64,000 nt of DNA from Aphrocallistes beatrix (GCA_963281255.1 OY725488.1:8839524-8903523), one strand, 5' to 3'. Positions 21,008 to 31,347 are shown, counted from the first letter of the stretch. The notes: a model not told the origin generated them from the letters alone. Numbers and translations are program-made.

Positions 21008-23566
21008 TCACATGTGGTTGTTCTCGTCTGGAGTGGGAGTTTCGGGCATCGGGTCGATGAAAATGTTAAATCCAGAGTTTGGGGGTGTGGTCTCGTCCGT
21101 TAAGGGGGCGGGCTGGTTCAAGCTGTTCTGAGCGTCTCGGATTTCGCGATTGTTCGGGTCGATGGAGAGAGCCCACGAAAACTTGAGCTTCGCCTCGAAC
21201 TTCTTCCCCAGTTTCTGGTAGACCCTCCCCATGAGGTAGTGGACCAGCGCCTCCCGGGGAACCATCTTCACGAGCTCCTCCAGGACGTTGAGGGCTTCCT
21301 GCGGGCGGTTCAGATCGAAGAGGATGGACCCCTTGTGGTAGAGGGGGACTGGGTTCTTCGGATTGAGTTTGCGGGCTTTCTCCAGATATAAGAGCGCCTC
21401 GGCGGATTGGTTGAGGGAGTGCTTGACCTTCGCCAGACGGCAGTTGATCATGCAGTTGCTGCCGTTGATGGAATTAGCTGTCGAGAAGTGAGTCTGAGCC
21501 AATGGGAAGTTCTCCTCCCTCAGCGATATCATCCCTAGTCCAAACCAGGCGTTGTAGTGGCGGGGGTTTATGGTGGCTGCGATCCTGAAGCTCTTCCTGG
21601 CGTTGGACAGGTCTTCATTGCAGAGGTACTCGTGTCCCAAGAGGGTGTACGCGTACACGAAGCGAGGGGCCACTTGTGTCGCCCGGCGGAAGAACTTGAT
21701 GGCGTCCTCGTGCTCCTTGAGGATGCTGAGACAGTTCCCCTTGGCGCACCAGGCCTGAGGGGACAGGTACCAGCAGTCCGCTAGCTCCTCCGAGAGGACG
21801 CACAGTTCCACGTCCCTCTGCAGGTGCCAGAGCGCGGTGGAGTAGATGTCCATGTCTGTCACGTGGTCGGGGTCCATGTGGCGGACCGTGTCGAACACCT
21901 CGCAGGAGAGTTTGTAGTTCGCTTGCTCGAAGTGCGCTTTGGCCACCTGGCAGAGGACCCACGGGGTACGGTAGTGGCGCTCCGGCAGCTCCCGGAATGC
22001 AGACACTGCCGCCGAGCATTCGAACCGGTACAGGAGAATGTACGCTTGCGCCAACTGGCGCAGAAGGTTGACCACTGATTGGAGGTTGGCCATCAGAGCG
22101 GAGTTGAACTCCTCCGTCTGTCCCTGGTCCAGGAGGACCGAGTGGTCCATGGAGGAGGCGGGGGTGTCGTGGGAGGGGGTAGGGGCGTTGGGGATCTGAT
22201 TTATGGTCGTGGACTTGACGAGTTTGCTCTGGTCCGGCTTGTTCCCTCGGCGAGGCTTGAGAGCGAGCTTGCTGGGGAGTGGCAGACGGGACTCTGAGGG
22301 GGTGTGGCCGTGAGTCTGAGGGGACACGTCTTGCTTCCTAAAGGATCGGGTCACCGGCCTATGCTCCGCGGCCTTCTGCCCCTGGCTCGGGTCCTGGCGA
22401 CGGATCTTGTGCTTGGGTTCGTTCTCAGGAGCGGCGGACGCGAACTTCACGTCCCTCTTCCGGCCGAACCTGGAAGGGGGCGGGTCTGGGGTTCTGAACT
22501 CCGGGTTCGAGGGAGGCGCGGGAGCTGCTAAGGAGCGGATTTCACTCGGGGAGGCGGCCTCACTCCGGGGGACATCCATTGGCTTGGGGATGAGGGGCGC
22601 TTTCAGGAGACTGCTCTCGTGCGGGAAGGCCTGTGGAGAAGGAGTGTGGTAGGAGGAGAAGAGATGTGTCTCCTTGAGTTGTCTCACCAGCCAGGACACA
22701 TTCCCACCACTCCGCTCTAGCCCCAGGGTGTCCTCCTGGAGATCCGGGGTCGAGAGGTGTGGGAGGTAGCCGAAGCAAGGTGTGGCAGGGGACCCGGAGG
22801 TACAGGGGGAGAGCAGAGCGGACTTCTTCTCGATGTTCTTGTCGCCGTAGAACGCGGAGTCGAACGAGAGCTTCATGGCGACCCCTCTGATCTGAGACTT
22901 CTTCGCCCTGTCGTCTGCTGACTCCATGGGCAGTGGGAGCGGCGGGTACAAGAGTGAGTCCCGCTGCTCTGAGGGGAATTCAGGGCTTATGACACTCTCC
23001 GAACTGCTGGAGCGAGGCACGGCGATGTACGGAACCTCGCTGCAGAACACGGGGCAGTTATCTGCGATGTAGAACTGATCCAGGTTGACAGGGTGTCCGG
23101 CTTCGCACAGCGCGTGCAGAGAGGACCAGAGGTAGGGGTTGAACTGCAGACTGAGGAGGAAGAACTCCAGGGAGTCGCTCTGCATGTTACTGCGTCTCAG
23201 GGACTCTCCGATCAGCCAGTAGGCCATACCGGTGTCGCTCTGATACTTCTTGTTCACCTCTTCTGGCGGTGGAGCGGAGTTCCCGATCAAGAGGGGCTGC
23301 ACCCTCCTGAACTCTTTCTGCTCCAGGTAGCAGCGCGCCAGGAGGATGCAGCTCTTGGGAGACGGACGCTTGAGCTTCTCCAGCGTGTGCAACGCGTGCT
23401 CTTTCTGTCCGTCCCTGAAGTAGCAGGTTGCGAGGAGAAAGATACTCTCCTCTGATTTCACTTCTGCGTGGAGCCGCTCTGCCAGAAAAATAGCGTCTTC
23501 AATGTTATAGGTGTTGAGGAGGTGCCAAATGGCAGCGGATACTGGCTCCTGTATTCCGAATAGCAT
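21008..23566 (-). CDS. CDC27: anaphase-promoting complex subunit 3 (CDC27)
   Basis: An 852-residue TPR protein. The N-terminal TPR block (about 1-170) opens with a QEPVSAAIWHLLNTYNIEDAIFLAERL-type helix pair characteristic of CDC27. Residues about 180-470 form a low-complexity Ser/Pro linker, the usual site of mitotic phosphorylation in this family. The C-terminal TPR superhelix (about 490-815) includes FECSAAVSAFRELPERHYRTPWVLCQVAKAHFEQ-like and YNAWFGLGMI/YTLLGHEY repeats. CDC27 is a scaffold TPR subunit of the APC/C ubiquitin ligase; its superhelix binds the IR tail of CDH1/CDC20 activators. Length is close to the human protein (about 824). No introns. The tail ends in an acidic, Pro-rich stretch typical of the family. 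Confidence 0.95.
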   Translation of the reverse strand: MLFGIQEPVSAAIWHLLNTYNIEDAIFLAERLHAEVKSEESIFLLATCYFRDGQKEHALHTLEKLKRPSPKSCILLARCYLEQKEFRRVQPLLIGNSAPPPEEVNKKYQSDTGMAYWLIGESLRRSNMQSDSLEFFLLSLQFNPYLWSSLHALCEAGHPVNLDQFYIADNCPVFCSEVPYIAVPRSSSSESVISPEFPSEQRDSLLYPPLPLPMESADDRAKKSQIRGVAMKLSFDSAFYGDKNIEKKSALLSPCTSGSPATPCFGYLPHLSTPDLQEDTLGLERSGGNVSWLVRQLKETHLFSSYHTPSPQAFPHESSLLKAPLIPKPMDVPRSEAASPSEIRSLAAPAPPSNPEFRTPDPPPSRFGRKRDVKFASAAPENEPKHKIRRQDPSQGQKAAEHRPVTRSFRKQDVSPQTHGHTPSESRLPLPSKLALKPRRGNKPDQSKLVKSTTINQIPNAPTPSHDTPASSMDHSVLLDQGQTEEFNSALMANLQSVVNLLRQLAQAYILLYRFECSAAVSAFRELPERHYRTPWVLCQVAKAHFEQANYKLSCEVFDTVRHMDPDHVTDMDIYSTALWHLQRDVELCVLSEELADCWYLSPQAWCAKGNCLSILKEHEDAIKFFRRATQVAPRFVYAYTLLGHEYLCNEDLSNARKSFRIAATINPRHYNAWFGLGMISLREENFPLAQTHFSTANSINGSNCMINCRLAKVKHSLNQSAEALLYLEKARKLNPKNPVPLYHKGSILFDLNRPQEALNVLEELVKMVPREALVHYLMGRVYQKLGKKFEAKLKFSWALSIDPNNREIRDAQNSLNQPAPLTDETTPPNSGFNIFIDPMPETPTPDENNHM

Positions 23567-24704
23567 TTCTATAATGGGAGATGATGGGATTTATATTCAA
23601 AGTTGACAATGCCATAACAGTACTGATGTGGTAGGGAAATTACTCTTCTACTCTATTTTATCCATGGTAGTTACATTGCAATACATTCAACGAACCTACG
23701 TAACAAAACTACCTCATTGTAAAGGGGAAGCGGCATTTGTCCGAATTTTGTAGTCTTTGTCCACAATTGCATGCCTATTGTTGGACAAATGCATGTGCGC
23801 CTTTATATACCTTTAATTCTAGGATATTAATTGGTTCCGATCAAAAATATCTAACTCTAAATAAGAAACTGTCCCAGCTGTTCAGACATCTCTCCTGGGA
23901 GTCGGGATTTAATTCATTCAACTTCTTCGGGAGTATATTAAACCTTGCAATTTCATTGGTCAGCACATTTTGTAACGTTTTGAAGGTGTAAAATAATCGT
24001 TACATCAGGTACAAATCGATACCATATATATAGGAATGTATGTTGTAGGCAGTTTGTTAAATCCGGCCAGAAAGTAACTTTTTCAGAAACCTCTGGACGG
24101 AAGGACGGACGCCGTATGCCATCCATACCAATAGGATCTATTGAGCTGTAGCTGTACTAAATGTTGATTAAAAAATATTTTTTTGTGTTCGATCCTAAGA
24201 ATGAAGCGTTTCGATTAACAAAACTGTGATGTAACACAGTGATGGTTGATGTCCAATGAATCCCAGATGGTAGAAATGCTGTCAACAGCTGTTAGTTGTT
24301 AATAATTATGGTTTTGTCCATCAAGAATCCCAAATACAGTTTTCCCAACTCCTGTTTAACTGAGTTGTTGATAGGCTAACCTAGCAGGAACTAGAAGACT
24401 CTTAAAAATTCTCTAAAAGTCCTGAATTTACAGTCTCATAAGCCTGATAACAGTAAATGCATAACTTATATTTAGTGATGACACAGGTACAATGTGATAT
24501 GGCATCTTACTATTCTATCAAATCAGTTTGCCTCACCAATTAATGTAAATCGCCAGCAGAAAGGATTCAGGTCAAGCTGCGAAGTCAAGTAAAATGAGCC
24601 ATCAATTAATCAGAAGCGAATTCTTGAGAGTAGTCGTAAAGACAAGTTTCTAATATTCATGAAAAGTCAGGTAGGCCATAGGATGAAAATTCATGTTATC
24701 AACA
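23567..24704. other. spacer between CDC27 and DNAAF4, repeat remnants only
   Basis: CDC27 and DNAAF4 diverge from this interval, so both promoters should lie in it. 23935-24000 matches the Helitron-like family around 'TTTCATTGGTCAGCACA'. Nothing else is recognisable. Confidence 0.45.
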
Positions 24705-25012
24705 TACAAGCGCGCTTCGCTTGCTTGCGCTGCGCGACTTGCAGACACTGCTTGTCCGCAGAGTTACCCAGTGGGCGCTTGGGGATATCAGAGAAACAAT
24801 ACGTCGCTTTCTTGTTCTCTACTAAGTACGCTGGATTGCCATTTGTCTGCAGTTACATTAATGAAATCAGAACTGTAGCAGAAAATTTAGGTTCGTGATA
24901 AATAGAATTTACTTGTATTAAGTCAACTAAAAGGTCAATTTGAATCCACAAAGTTCACATTACTAAAGATATTATACTTGAATAATCAACCAGTTTCAGT
25001 CCATGTTCTAAC
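24705..25012 (-). mobile_element. Helitron-like repeat, 3' half, immediately upstream of DNAAF4
   Basis: Starts with ACAAGCGCGCTTCGCTTGCT and continues through CCCAGTGGGCGCTTGGGGAT into the block that is inverted relative to 9775-10070. It ends about 145 bp before the DNAAF4 ATG, so it may overlap the promoter. Confidence 0.5.
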
Positions 25013-25156
25013 ACATCAAATTCTCTAACCTACTCATCAGCCCTAAAGTAGAATCCAATTGATTTTAAGAAATTCTTGGCTTCCCATTTATTCTCTTTAC
25101 TAGAATTGGTAATACAGTTAACAATATACAATTTAGGCGAGATATTAGTGGGAAAG

Positions 25157-26473
25157 ATGCCAATCTTAGTCGACAAAGATTGCCATTGGACAGAAAATGA
25201 GCAACTTATCCAACTAACCCTTCCTCTGAAAGGAATTTCCCCTCAAAATGCAGATGTATTCTGCACAAGTGAATATCTAAAGGTGTCATATGCGCCTTAT
25301 CTCTTCGAAGCACTCTTGTCTCACAAAATCGATACCAAATCAAGCAAAATTCTAATCGCAAATGGTTCAATTCAGATTAATTTGAAGAAGGAAGAATGCA
25401 AGATTTGGGGAAAATTAAAATCAGAACAGAGCAAAGATCGTTCGGTGATGAAGCAGAAAAGAGAGGAAGCATTTGAGGAAGCTAAAAGCAAGGACGAAGA
25501 GGTTGTGAGCGACCGAGCGCGTACTAAGGATCGACAGAAGAAGGAAGGCGTGTCGCAACAGATGGACTTGGAATCAGATGTCCGTAAAAAGATTGAATCC
25601 GTGAAAGAATCGGAAAGAGATTTAGCTGCTAGTGCATTTGCTGAATTGAGAGAAGATGAAATGGTTAGAAGTGAGAGTAGCGAATCAGAATCTGTGCCAT
25701 TGTCATTTGGAGTGAAAAAGAATGTCAGATTTGATTTTTCAGATGAAGAACCTGACCAATCACCAACCGAATTGAAAGAAAATATTTCAAAAACTAAACC
25801 AGATTCAAAAGTAGCTAAACATAGCACTTCGTCTAAATTTAGAACTACACAGAGTAAGATATTTTCCACAGAAACTGTAGCTGAAACCAAAGCCCCAATT
25901 CGCAGCAAAGGTACCATTCAGTGTCAGTTTACACCAAGGTTCTTCCCGACACCAGAAAGAGAGTCGAAAAAAGCCGAGGAAGAAGAGTGGTTAGCTAAAC
26001 TAGCTGAAGCGCGCCGGAACCCCAAATCGGGATTGAAACCCGAGGTGGAGCCAAATGACTACCCAAACACGAACCCGCAGTGGCTGAAGGACAGAGGGGA
26101 TCAGCTGTTTAGGAATGGAGACTTTAAGTCAGCTTATAACGCCTATAGTGAAGCGGTGAAGCTGGACACGCTTCTACCATCTGTCTATGCTAATCGCTCT
26201 CTCTGCCTGCTCAAAATGCTGCAATACGAAGATTGCATCAAGGATTGCGATAGAGCCTTGGAGCTTTCGGAGCCACAAGTCGACGCGAACAGAAGGCAGC
26301 GTGCGAACATCTCCGCTCGGCGCGGGGCAGCCAAAGCAGAGCTGGAGCGCTACGAAGAGGCAGTGGGTGACTATGAAATGGCGATACGGCTCTGCCCGGA
26401 ATTAGAATCGCTGAGAACGGATAAAGCAAAGTTAGAAATGAAATTGGCTGGGAGAAGTCAGGAAGTGCAGTGA
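25157..26473 (+). CDS. DNAAF4: dynein axonemal assembly factor 4 (DYX1C1)
   Basis: A 438-residue protein. An N-terminal CS/p23-like domain (about 1-88) has the family wording LTLPLKGISPQNADVFCTSEYLKVSYAPYLFEALL and a KKEECKIWGKL end. A long Lys/Glu-rich linker follows, and then a C-terminal TPR domain (about 325-425) with LFRNGDFKSAYNAYSEAVKLD and YANRSLCLLKMLQYEDCIKDCDRAL. This CS-linker-TPR order is that of DNAAF4, a cytoplasmic HSP90/HSP70 co-chaperone needed to preassemble axonemal dynein arms. The start is ATG at 25157; the frame stays open upstream to 25076 but only with a non-ATG start and without family similarity. Codon use is AT-leaning in the first two thirds and GC-leaning in the TPR part. 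Implies motile cilia in the organism. Confidence 0.94.
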   Translation: MPILVDKDCHWTENEQLIQLTLPLKGISPQNADVFCTSEYLKVSYAPYLFEALLSHKIDTKSSKILIANGSIQINLKKEECKIWGKLKSEQSKDRSVMKQKREEAFEEAKSKDEEVVSDRARTKDRQKKEGVSQQMDLESDVRKKIESVKESERDLAASAFAELREDEMVRSESSESESVPLSFGVKKNVRFDFSDEEPDQSPTELKENISKTKPDSKVAKHSTSSKFRTTQSKIFSTETVAETKAPIRSKGTIQCQFTPRFFPTPERESKKAEEEEWLAKLAEARRNPKSGLKPEVEPNDYPNTNPQWLKDRGDQLFRNGDFKSAYNAYSEAVKLDTLLPSVYANRSLCLLKMLQYEDCIKDCDRALELSEPQVDANRRQRANISARRGAAKAELERYEEAVGDYEMAIRLCPELESLRTDKAKLEMKLAGRSQEVQ

Positions 26474-26588
26474 TACTTATCATTATATATCATTTGAGTC
26501 CATATCCCTTATTATATACGTACGTGTTAGCTATGATAAAGTTGCTCTTAGTTATCATATATGAGTTGAGAATAATCCAGGAAATATA

Positions 26589-26739
26589 CAGGTGACTCCG
26601 CTTAATCGGGACACTTTGGTCCCGGATATTTTGTCCGATTAAGCGGAGTTCCCAATTAACCGATGATTTTAGTATTAGCTTCTATTCGTGGGAACCATTC
26701 TGTTCCTGTAGACTTGTCCCGATTAAGCGGAGTCGACTG
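26589..26739. mobile_element. pogo/mariner-type MITE, 151 bp
   Basis: Termini CAGGTGACTCCGCTTAATCG and the inverse CGATTAAGCGGAGTCGACTG flanked by TA. The 'ccgattaagcgg' core occurs three times. Lies between the convergent DNAAF4 and Eph genes. Confidence 0.75.
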
Positions 26740-26949
26740 TATTAGGATAGCTTTACACATTTCGCGTGGTCACCTGAAATAACAAATTACATCAACAATG
26801 CCTATATTCATATATAAACAATGACACAATTATTGATAAAAAAGTATTGAACATGCAAAATGTATTATAAACCAAGATCCATGCTTCTATAAAATGTCAA
26901 GTTGAGATATATACACAATTGTATAAAAGCATATGTACAAGAAATAGCA

Positions 26950-29900
26950 TCAGACGCGCACTGAGTAAGTACGCGACAGCTTGCTGTTGGCCGTATGGAT
27001 GCTCTGCATCATTTTGTTGCGATGTCCTATCGCAATGACGTCTATGGCCATGAGGTCGTGGTCCGTCATGTGCCAGATAGAGGAGATCTGAGTGTAGGAG
27101 TTCGCCTTAAAGTTGTTGCTGTACCTCTCCATCTTCAGAGATGCCAGCCAATCGTCCACAGAAGTGAAGTTGAGCGGGCTGTGCGGTTCTACGACTTGTC
27201 TCGAAACGCGGCGGCCTCTTGGTTTCGGGTAGAAGTTGTTTTTGATCATGAGGTGGATCTCTCGCTCAAGTTCGATGAAGGTGGGCCTATTTTCCTGGTT
27301 TGTGTCCCAGCACCTTCCCATGAGGGTGTAGAGGGAGTAAGGACAAATTTCTGGTTGAGACAGTCGGAACCCTTGCTGGATCTCTTCCAGCAATTTGTAA
27401 TTGTCCATGTCCCCGTACGGGGTGTTTCCAAATGACATAACCTCCCACATTAATACGCCATAGCTCCACACGTCTGAGGCAATGTTAAACTTCCGGTAGA
27501 GTATAGCTTCAGGATCTGTCCAGCGAACAGGAATCTTCCCGCCTGACTTCACGTTGTAGAAGTTCTCTTCGGTCTCCCGAGACAGTCCGAAATCAGCTAT
27601 TTTGGGGGTCAAGTCAGAATCTATAAGGATATTACGAGCCGCTAGATCACGATGGACGAACCCCCTGCTCGATAGATAATTCATACCCTTAGCCACCCCA
27701 AGGCAAATATTCGCTAAATCGTTCAAGACCAGAGAACTTTTTTTGCTAACAAGAAATTTGTCCAATGATCCATTCTCCATATATGGAGTTATTATCATGA
27801 TAGGCTTAGTGAGCGTGACTCCGTACAGATAGATAACATTCTCGTGAGTGAACTGTCCCATAGCAGAAGCCTCTCGGAAAAAGTCTTCTTTATTCTTCTC
27901 AGTGGAATTAAGTTTAAGTGTCTTGATGGCTACTGTGATGTCTCGATCGTTCTTCTTCAGTGTTCCCTTACAAACTTCTCCGAACTCGCCGGACCCAATC
28001 ACACAGTGAGGCTTGATATTGCAGTGGTCGAGCTCCTTCGTTAGAGACCTAATAGCCTTGTTCAGGTCTAGGTATAGCCTGGGGTCTTGGTAGGTCACAT
28101 CAACTGCTACGTTAGTATGCGCGGAGGAGGTTTTAGCCTCCACGAGAGCTATGTCAGACATAGCTTGCATCGATGATTTCGAACGGACAGAGACTTTTCG
28201 AGTTAGAAATATGATTAGGCAGATGCAAAGGCTTAGTGTGATTATTAGAATTACAAAGATGGGTACGATGACTCCAATCAGAATGGGAAGCGGAAATGTA
28301 AAAGGAATAGTCGAATTGGAAATAGGAGTGGAAAATGGAGTGGTAGTAGAAATGGTAATAGGAGTGGTAATAGGATTCGGTGTACTAGTTGCTGTGGGAG
28401 TCAGTATAGGAAGTGAAGTAGAGAGACTTGTATTAATAAGAATCCCAGAAACATTCACCATTAAACGAAACGATACACTCTGTATTGAGTCCAGATCAGG
28501 AGTAGCTACAATACAGGTACATAGGGAATTGTTGGAACATCTACACTCTCCAGAGTTTAATGTGAGTGAGACACTTCCATGGGAGATATTAGCATAGCTT
28601 ATTTCAAACACGTACTCCCTCTCCCCAGACAGTTCATAGCTCCATTGCAGATACTCACTACTCTCATTGTAACTAACGTTGAGTAGAGTTGGGAAAGAAG
28701 ACAACACTGTCACATTAGCTCTGTTAAACACACCAGACACAAAACTCACAGAGTTCCATGACGTCACTACAAACACATACTCTGTTCCTCTATCAATAAC
28801 TCCACTGCTCAACATTAACTCAGTCTCTTCCAACTCTCCAACACTTTCTTCACTCGAGGGAGTTAAACTCGGAAAATAACTAACATTGTACCTCAACTCA
28901 TTCTCACTTCGATTTCCCAAAAACAAAGGTTCATCCCACACAACTCGAGATATAGTCCTGTCTCCTCTCTCAACACGGAGATTCACAACTGCAGAAGGAC
29001 TCTGTCCACAACTCTCACTCACACTCTCTCCCTCTCCTCGATACCAGTCTTCATCACACAAGCACTCACTGCTTCCTTCCATGCCACGCGTGCTGCTACG
29101 AAAAGGACACACACTACACTCCTCACTATTTCCTGTCTCACCTTTGTACGTGTCAACACGACACATCACACAAGGCATACTACTGTTAGCGTTACTCACA
29201 GACAGATAATAGCCAGCCTCACACTCACACACACTCTCAGCAGGAAGTATCCACGTGCCGTCCCAGTAGCACTCTGCTACCAGACCCAGCGGGTCTCGAT
29301 GGAGAGAACCAGTAGGACAAGATATGTCCACACGGACGAATGCCTCAGTGGAGTTAGGAGCTAGTGTAGCTGGTAGGGAGTACAGATCAGAAGTGTTCGT
29401 AGCTGGACACTCAAAGTAGTAGAAGAGGAACTCTTTCAGAGCAGGACATGGGATGTTGTTAAAGAATCCGATGTAGAATCCTTGCTTGGATTTGGTGAAT
29501 TCAGTACTAACAACTTCACTAACTGTCTTATTACTTTCAGCTGGTAGGAACTGACTGAGAAGAGAAGAATTTATTGTCGTAGCTTGATCAGACTGGTAGT
29601 AGAATATTTGGAAGGCATCTCTACAGTCTGTAGCAAATCCTGGTCCTGTAAGTGCGGTACATTCAACTTGAATGTAAATAACATTAGCTTCTGTTTCGTA
29701 ATATCTGGATACTAGCCAGTTCATTTCTTGAGCAGAGTCTACAGCAGTACTACTTCCTTGAATACAAGCTTGATAAATAGGTCCACATTGACCAGTATTT
29801 AATGATGGAGGTCTCCACTCCAGAGTATCCAGATTTGGTACTGTATAAATAATTTCGTCTACATCAATCCGTATCCAATCAGGAATAGCAGAAGGTATCA

Positions 29901-30075
29901 TTTGTCCAGCCATATTAATAGTATGCAGAGTGTTAGAATCCAGTATTGTGCGAGAGTTAGCAGGTAACATTGTGTTACACTGTTGTCCATTAGAGAATTG
30001 TATCAAGGATAGAGAGATACAGGTTAGTAGCTGAACCACTAATTCTCTCCTCATCAGTTTGTAGTCATATAACAT
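26950..30075 (-). CDS. Eph-family receptor tyrosine kinase
   Basis: A 1041-residue type I membrane protein in one frame. Signal peptide about 8-31; an ephrin-binding-like jellyroll region (about 33-215, with paired Cys and a DEIIYTVPNLDTLEWRPP start); a Cys-rich sushi/EGF-like part (about 265-360, CECEAGYY...CVMC...CSVC); FN3 (about 362-460) and a weak second FN3; a Thr/Pro stalk; TM about 597-622; juxtamembrane TYQDPRLYLDL; kinase with GSGEFGEV (about 693), VAIK, HRDLAARN (about 806), DFG (about 828) and IPVRW; SAM (about 968-1033). The C-terminus VRV fits a class II PDZ ligand, as in many Eph receptors. Key catalytic residues look intact. The P+1 segment reads WTDPEA where WTAPEA is usual. 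Absence of introns is unusual for an Eph gene. The ligand would be an ephrin; none is visible here. Confidence 0.93.
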   Translation of the reverse strand: MLYDYKLMRRELVVQLLTCISLSLIQFSNGQQCNTMLPANSRTILDSNTLHTINMAGQMIPSAIPDWIRIDVDEIIYTVPNLDTLEWRPPSLNTGQCGPIYQACIQGSSTAVDSAQEMNWLVSRYYETEANVIYIQVECTALTGPGFATDCRDAFQIFYYQSDQATTINSSLLSQFLPAESNKTVSEVVSTEFTKSKQGFYIGFFNNIPCPALKEFLFYYFECPATNTSDLYSLPATLAPNSTEAFVRVDISCPTGSLHRDPLGLVAECYWDGTWILPAESVCECEAGYYLSVSNANSSMPCVMCRVDTYKGETGNSEECSVCPFRSSTRGMEGSSECLCDEDWYRGEGESVSESCGQSPSAVVNLRVERGDRTISRVVWDEPLFLGNRSENELRYNVSYFPSLTPSSEESVGELEETELMLSSGVIDRGTEYVFVVTSWNSVSFVSGVFNRANVTVLSSFPTLLNVSYNESSEYLQWSYELSGEREYVFEISYANISHGSVSLTLNSGECRCSNNSLCTCIVATPDLDSIQSVSFRLMVNVSGILINTSLSTSLPILTPTATSTPNPITTPITISTTTPFSTPISNSTIPFTFPLPILIGVIVPIFVILIITLSLCICLIIFLTRKVSVRSKSSMQAMSDIALVEAKTSSAHTNVAVDVTYQDPRLYLDLNKAIRSLTKELDHCNIKPHCVIGSGEFGEVCKGTLKKNDRDITVAIKTLKLNSTEKNKEDFFREASAMGQFTHENVIYLYGVTLTKPIMIITPYMENGSLDKFLVSKKSSLVLNDLANICLGVAKGMNYLSSRGFVHRDLAARNILIDSDLTPKIADFGLSRETEENFYNVKSGGKIPVRWTDPEAILYRKFNIASDVWSYGVLMWEVMSFGNTPYGDMDNYKLLEEIQQGFRLSQPEICPYSLYTLMGRCWDTNQENRPTFIELEREIHLMIKNNFYPKPRGRRVSRQVVEPHSPLNFTSVDDWLASLKMERYSNNFKANSYTQISSIWHMTDHDLMAIDVIAIGHRNKMMQSIHTANSKLSRTYSVRV

Positions 30076-30635
30076 AGCTTACTACAGTGAATTGTACAAA
30101 TTATTAGGGAAGAATGTGTTCTAGATACAACAAGGTATTATATACATAGCTCGCTTCCCCAATTGAAATGGACACCTTATTAGTTTATAATAGACAGGGA
30201 TATCTCTTCACCATGACTGTGAAGTGAGTAGTAATTACGAATCAATTTGATATCATTGTTCATTACTTGGAATGTGTATGATCTGGTCTGTGATTTCAGC
30301 ATTGCATTGAAAAGTTTGTGGTACTAACAAAACCAAACCAACCAACCAACTTGTATGCTAAATTCTATTTTTATGCAAAATATATATTTCCCAACAATTA
30401 CTAAATTATGATACTGCTCTGGGTGGCCTGTTTAATTTTTGTGAGGAAAAATTAATTCCGTGCCCAATCAGATTATTTTCGTAGTTAGAATGTTATATTA
30501 CGAATAACAAATATTTAACTCAAATACTTTTGGCGAAAAGAAACATTGATATTATCACACTACAGTAAATACTAGATATGCAAAAATAATTCGAATGTAC
30601 TGTAATGATAAATTGGAATAAGGTGTTTCCGATGC
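30076..30635. other. Eph upstream region, no gene seen
   Basis: Contains the likely Eph promoter: a TATATAATACC-type stretch on the minus strand near 30133-30145, about 60 bp before the ATG. The rest is AT-rich with no recognisable feature. Confidence 0.4.
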
Positions 30636-31097
30636 TCAAATAATAAATGTTTCGATGAAGTCTTCATATTTCACATTCTGATCTTCTGAAGGATTAACTT
30701 TCTGTATCGTCTCCTTGACGTAGTCAATTGAAACGGAAAACTCGTTGGACTTGAAGACAGTCAGCAGGTCTTCAACTCTGATATAACCAGTCCGCTTATC
30801 ATCAATCTTCTTAAAAGTAGAGTTAAGTTCTTTTTGTAACTCAATTTTGAACATTTTATCAAACTCCAGGATGATTCCCATGAACTCTTTGAACGATATT
30901 CTGCCTGTCCTTTTCACGTCTGATTGATTAACTAATTCTCTCACTTCATCCGGAGAGATAATTTTTCTCCAGGAAAGAAGAAAACTTTCCAAAACGCCAG
31001 CGTTTATGTAAGTTTTTTTTTCGGTGTCCAACCATAAAAAAATGGCTCGCATTTCAGATAATTTATCTGGGCTTAATGCACATTCAGATTCAGCCAT
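30636..31097 (-). CDS. centrin/caltractin-like EF-hand protein
   Basis: A 153-residue protein with four EF-hand positions in calmodulin-superfamily spacing. Loop 2 (DVKRTGRISFKE) and loop 3 (DDKRTGYIRVED) keep a centrin-like K-R-T-G wording, but position 12 of loop 3 is Asp. Loops 1 (DTEKKTYINAGV) and 4 (NPSEDQNVKYED) have lost key oxygen ligands, so calcium binding is probably weak or limited to one or two sites. The KRTG loops and the length suggest a divergent centrin of basal bodies or centrosomes; a calmodulin-like protein of other function remains possible. The start is ATG at 31097, the first ATG in the frame. AT-rich codons, no introns, TATA-like box about 50 bp upstream. Confidence 0.8.
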   Translation of the reverse strand: MAESECALSPDKLSEMRAIFLWLDTEKKTYINAGVLESFLLSWRKIISPDEVRELVNQSDVKRTGRISFKEFMGIILEFDKMFKIELQKELNSTFKKIDDKRTGYIRVEDLLTVFKSNEFSVSIDYVKETIQKVNPSEDQNVKYEDFIETFII

Positions 31098-31147
31098 TTC
31101 ACAGAAAGGAAATGAAGAAAATAACTGTATTTTTGATAAACTCAGAA

Positions 31148-31157
31148 ATATATATAG
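31148..31157 (-). promoter_or_regulatory. TATA-like box of the centrin-like gene
   Basis: Minus-strand CTATATATAT, 51-60 bp before the ATG, a plausible distance for a short 5'UTR. Confidence 0.4.
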
Positions 31158-31314
31158 AAATACACCATTCAATGATCCGTTTTAGTAAGTCAGCACAGTT
31201 TAGACTATAGATGATTATGTGGTTACGCAAATACTAGCTTTTCATTCAAAGGTCTTCCCTAAAAGCCATGATAATGGAACACATTATATACATCCGATTA
31301 AACTTAAATGCTGG

Positions 31315-31347
31315 AGAGATGGAGAGAGAGAGAGAGAGAGAGAGAGA
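31315..31347. repeat. (GA)n microsatellite
   Basis: About 15 GA dinucleotides with one interruption at the left. Confidence 0.9.

Noticed and set aside
25076..25156. N-terminal extension of DNAAF4
   Set aside because: The upstream in-frame start is TTG, the added residues show no family similarity, and the ATG at 25157 matches the known DNAAF4 N-terminus.
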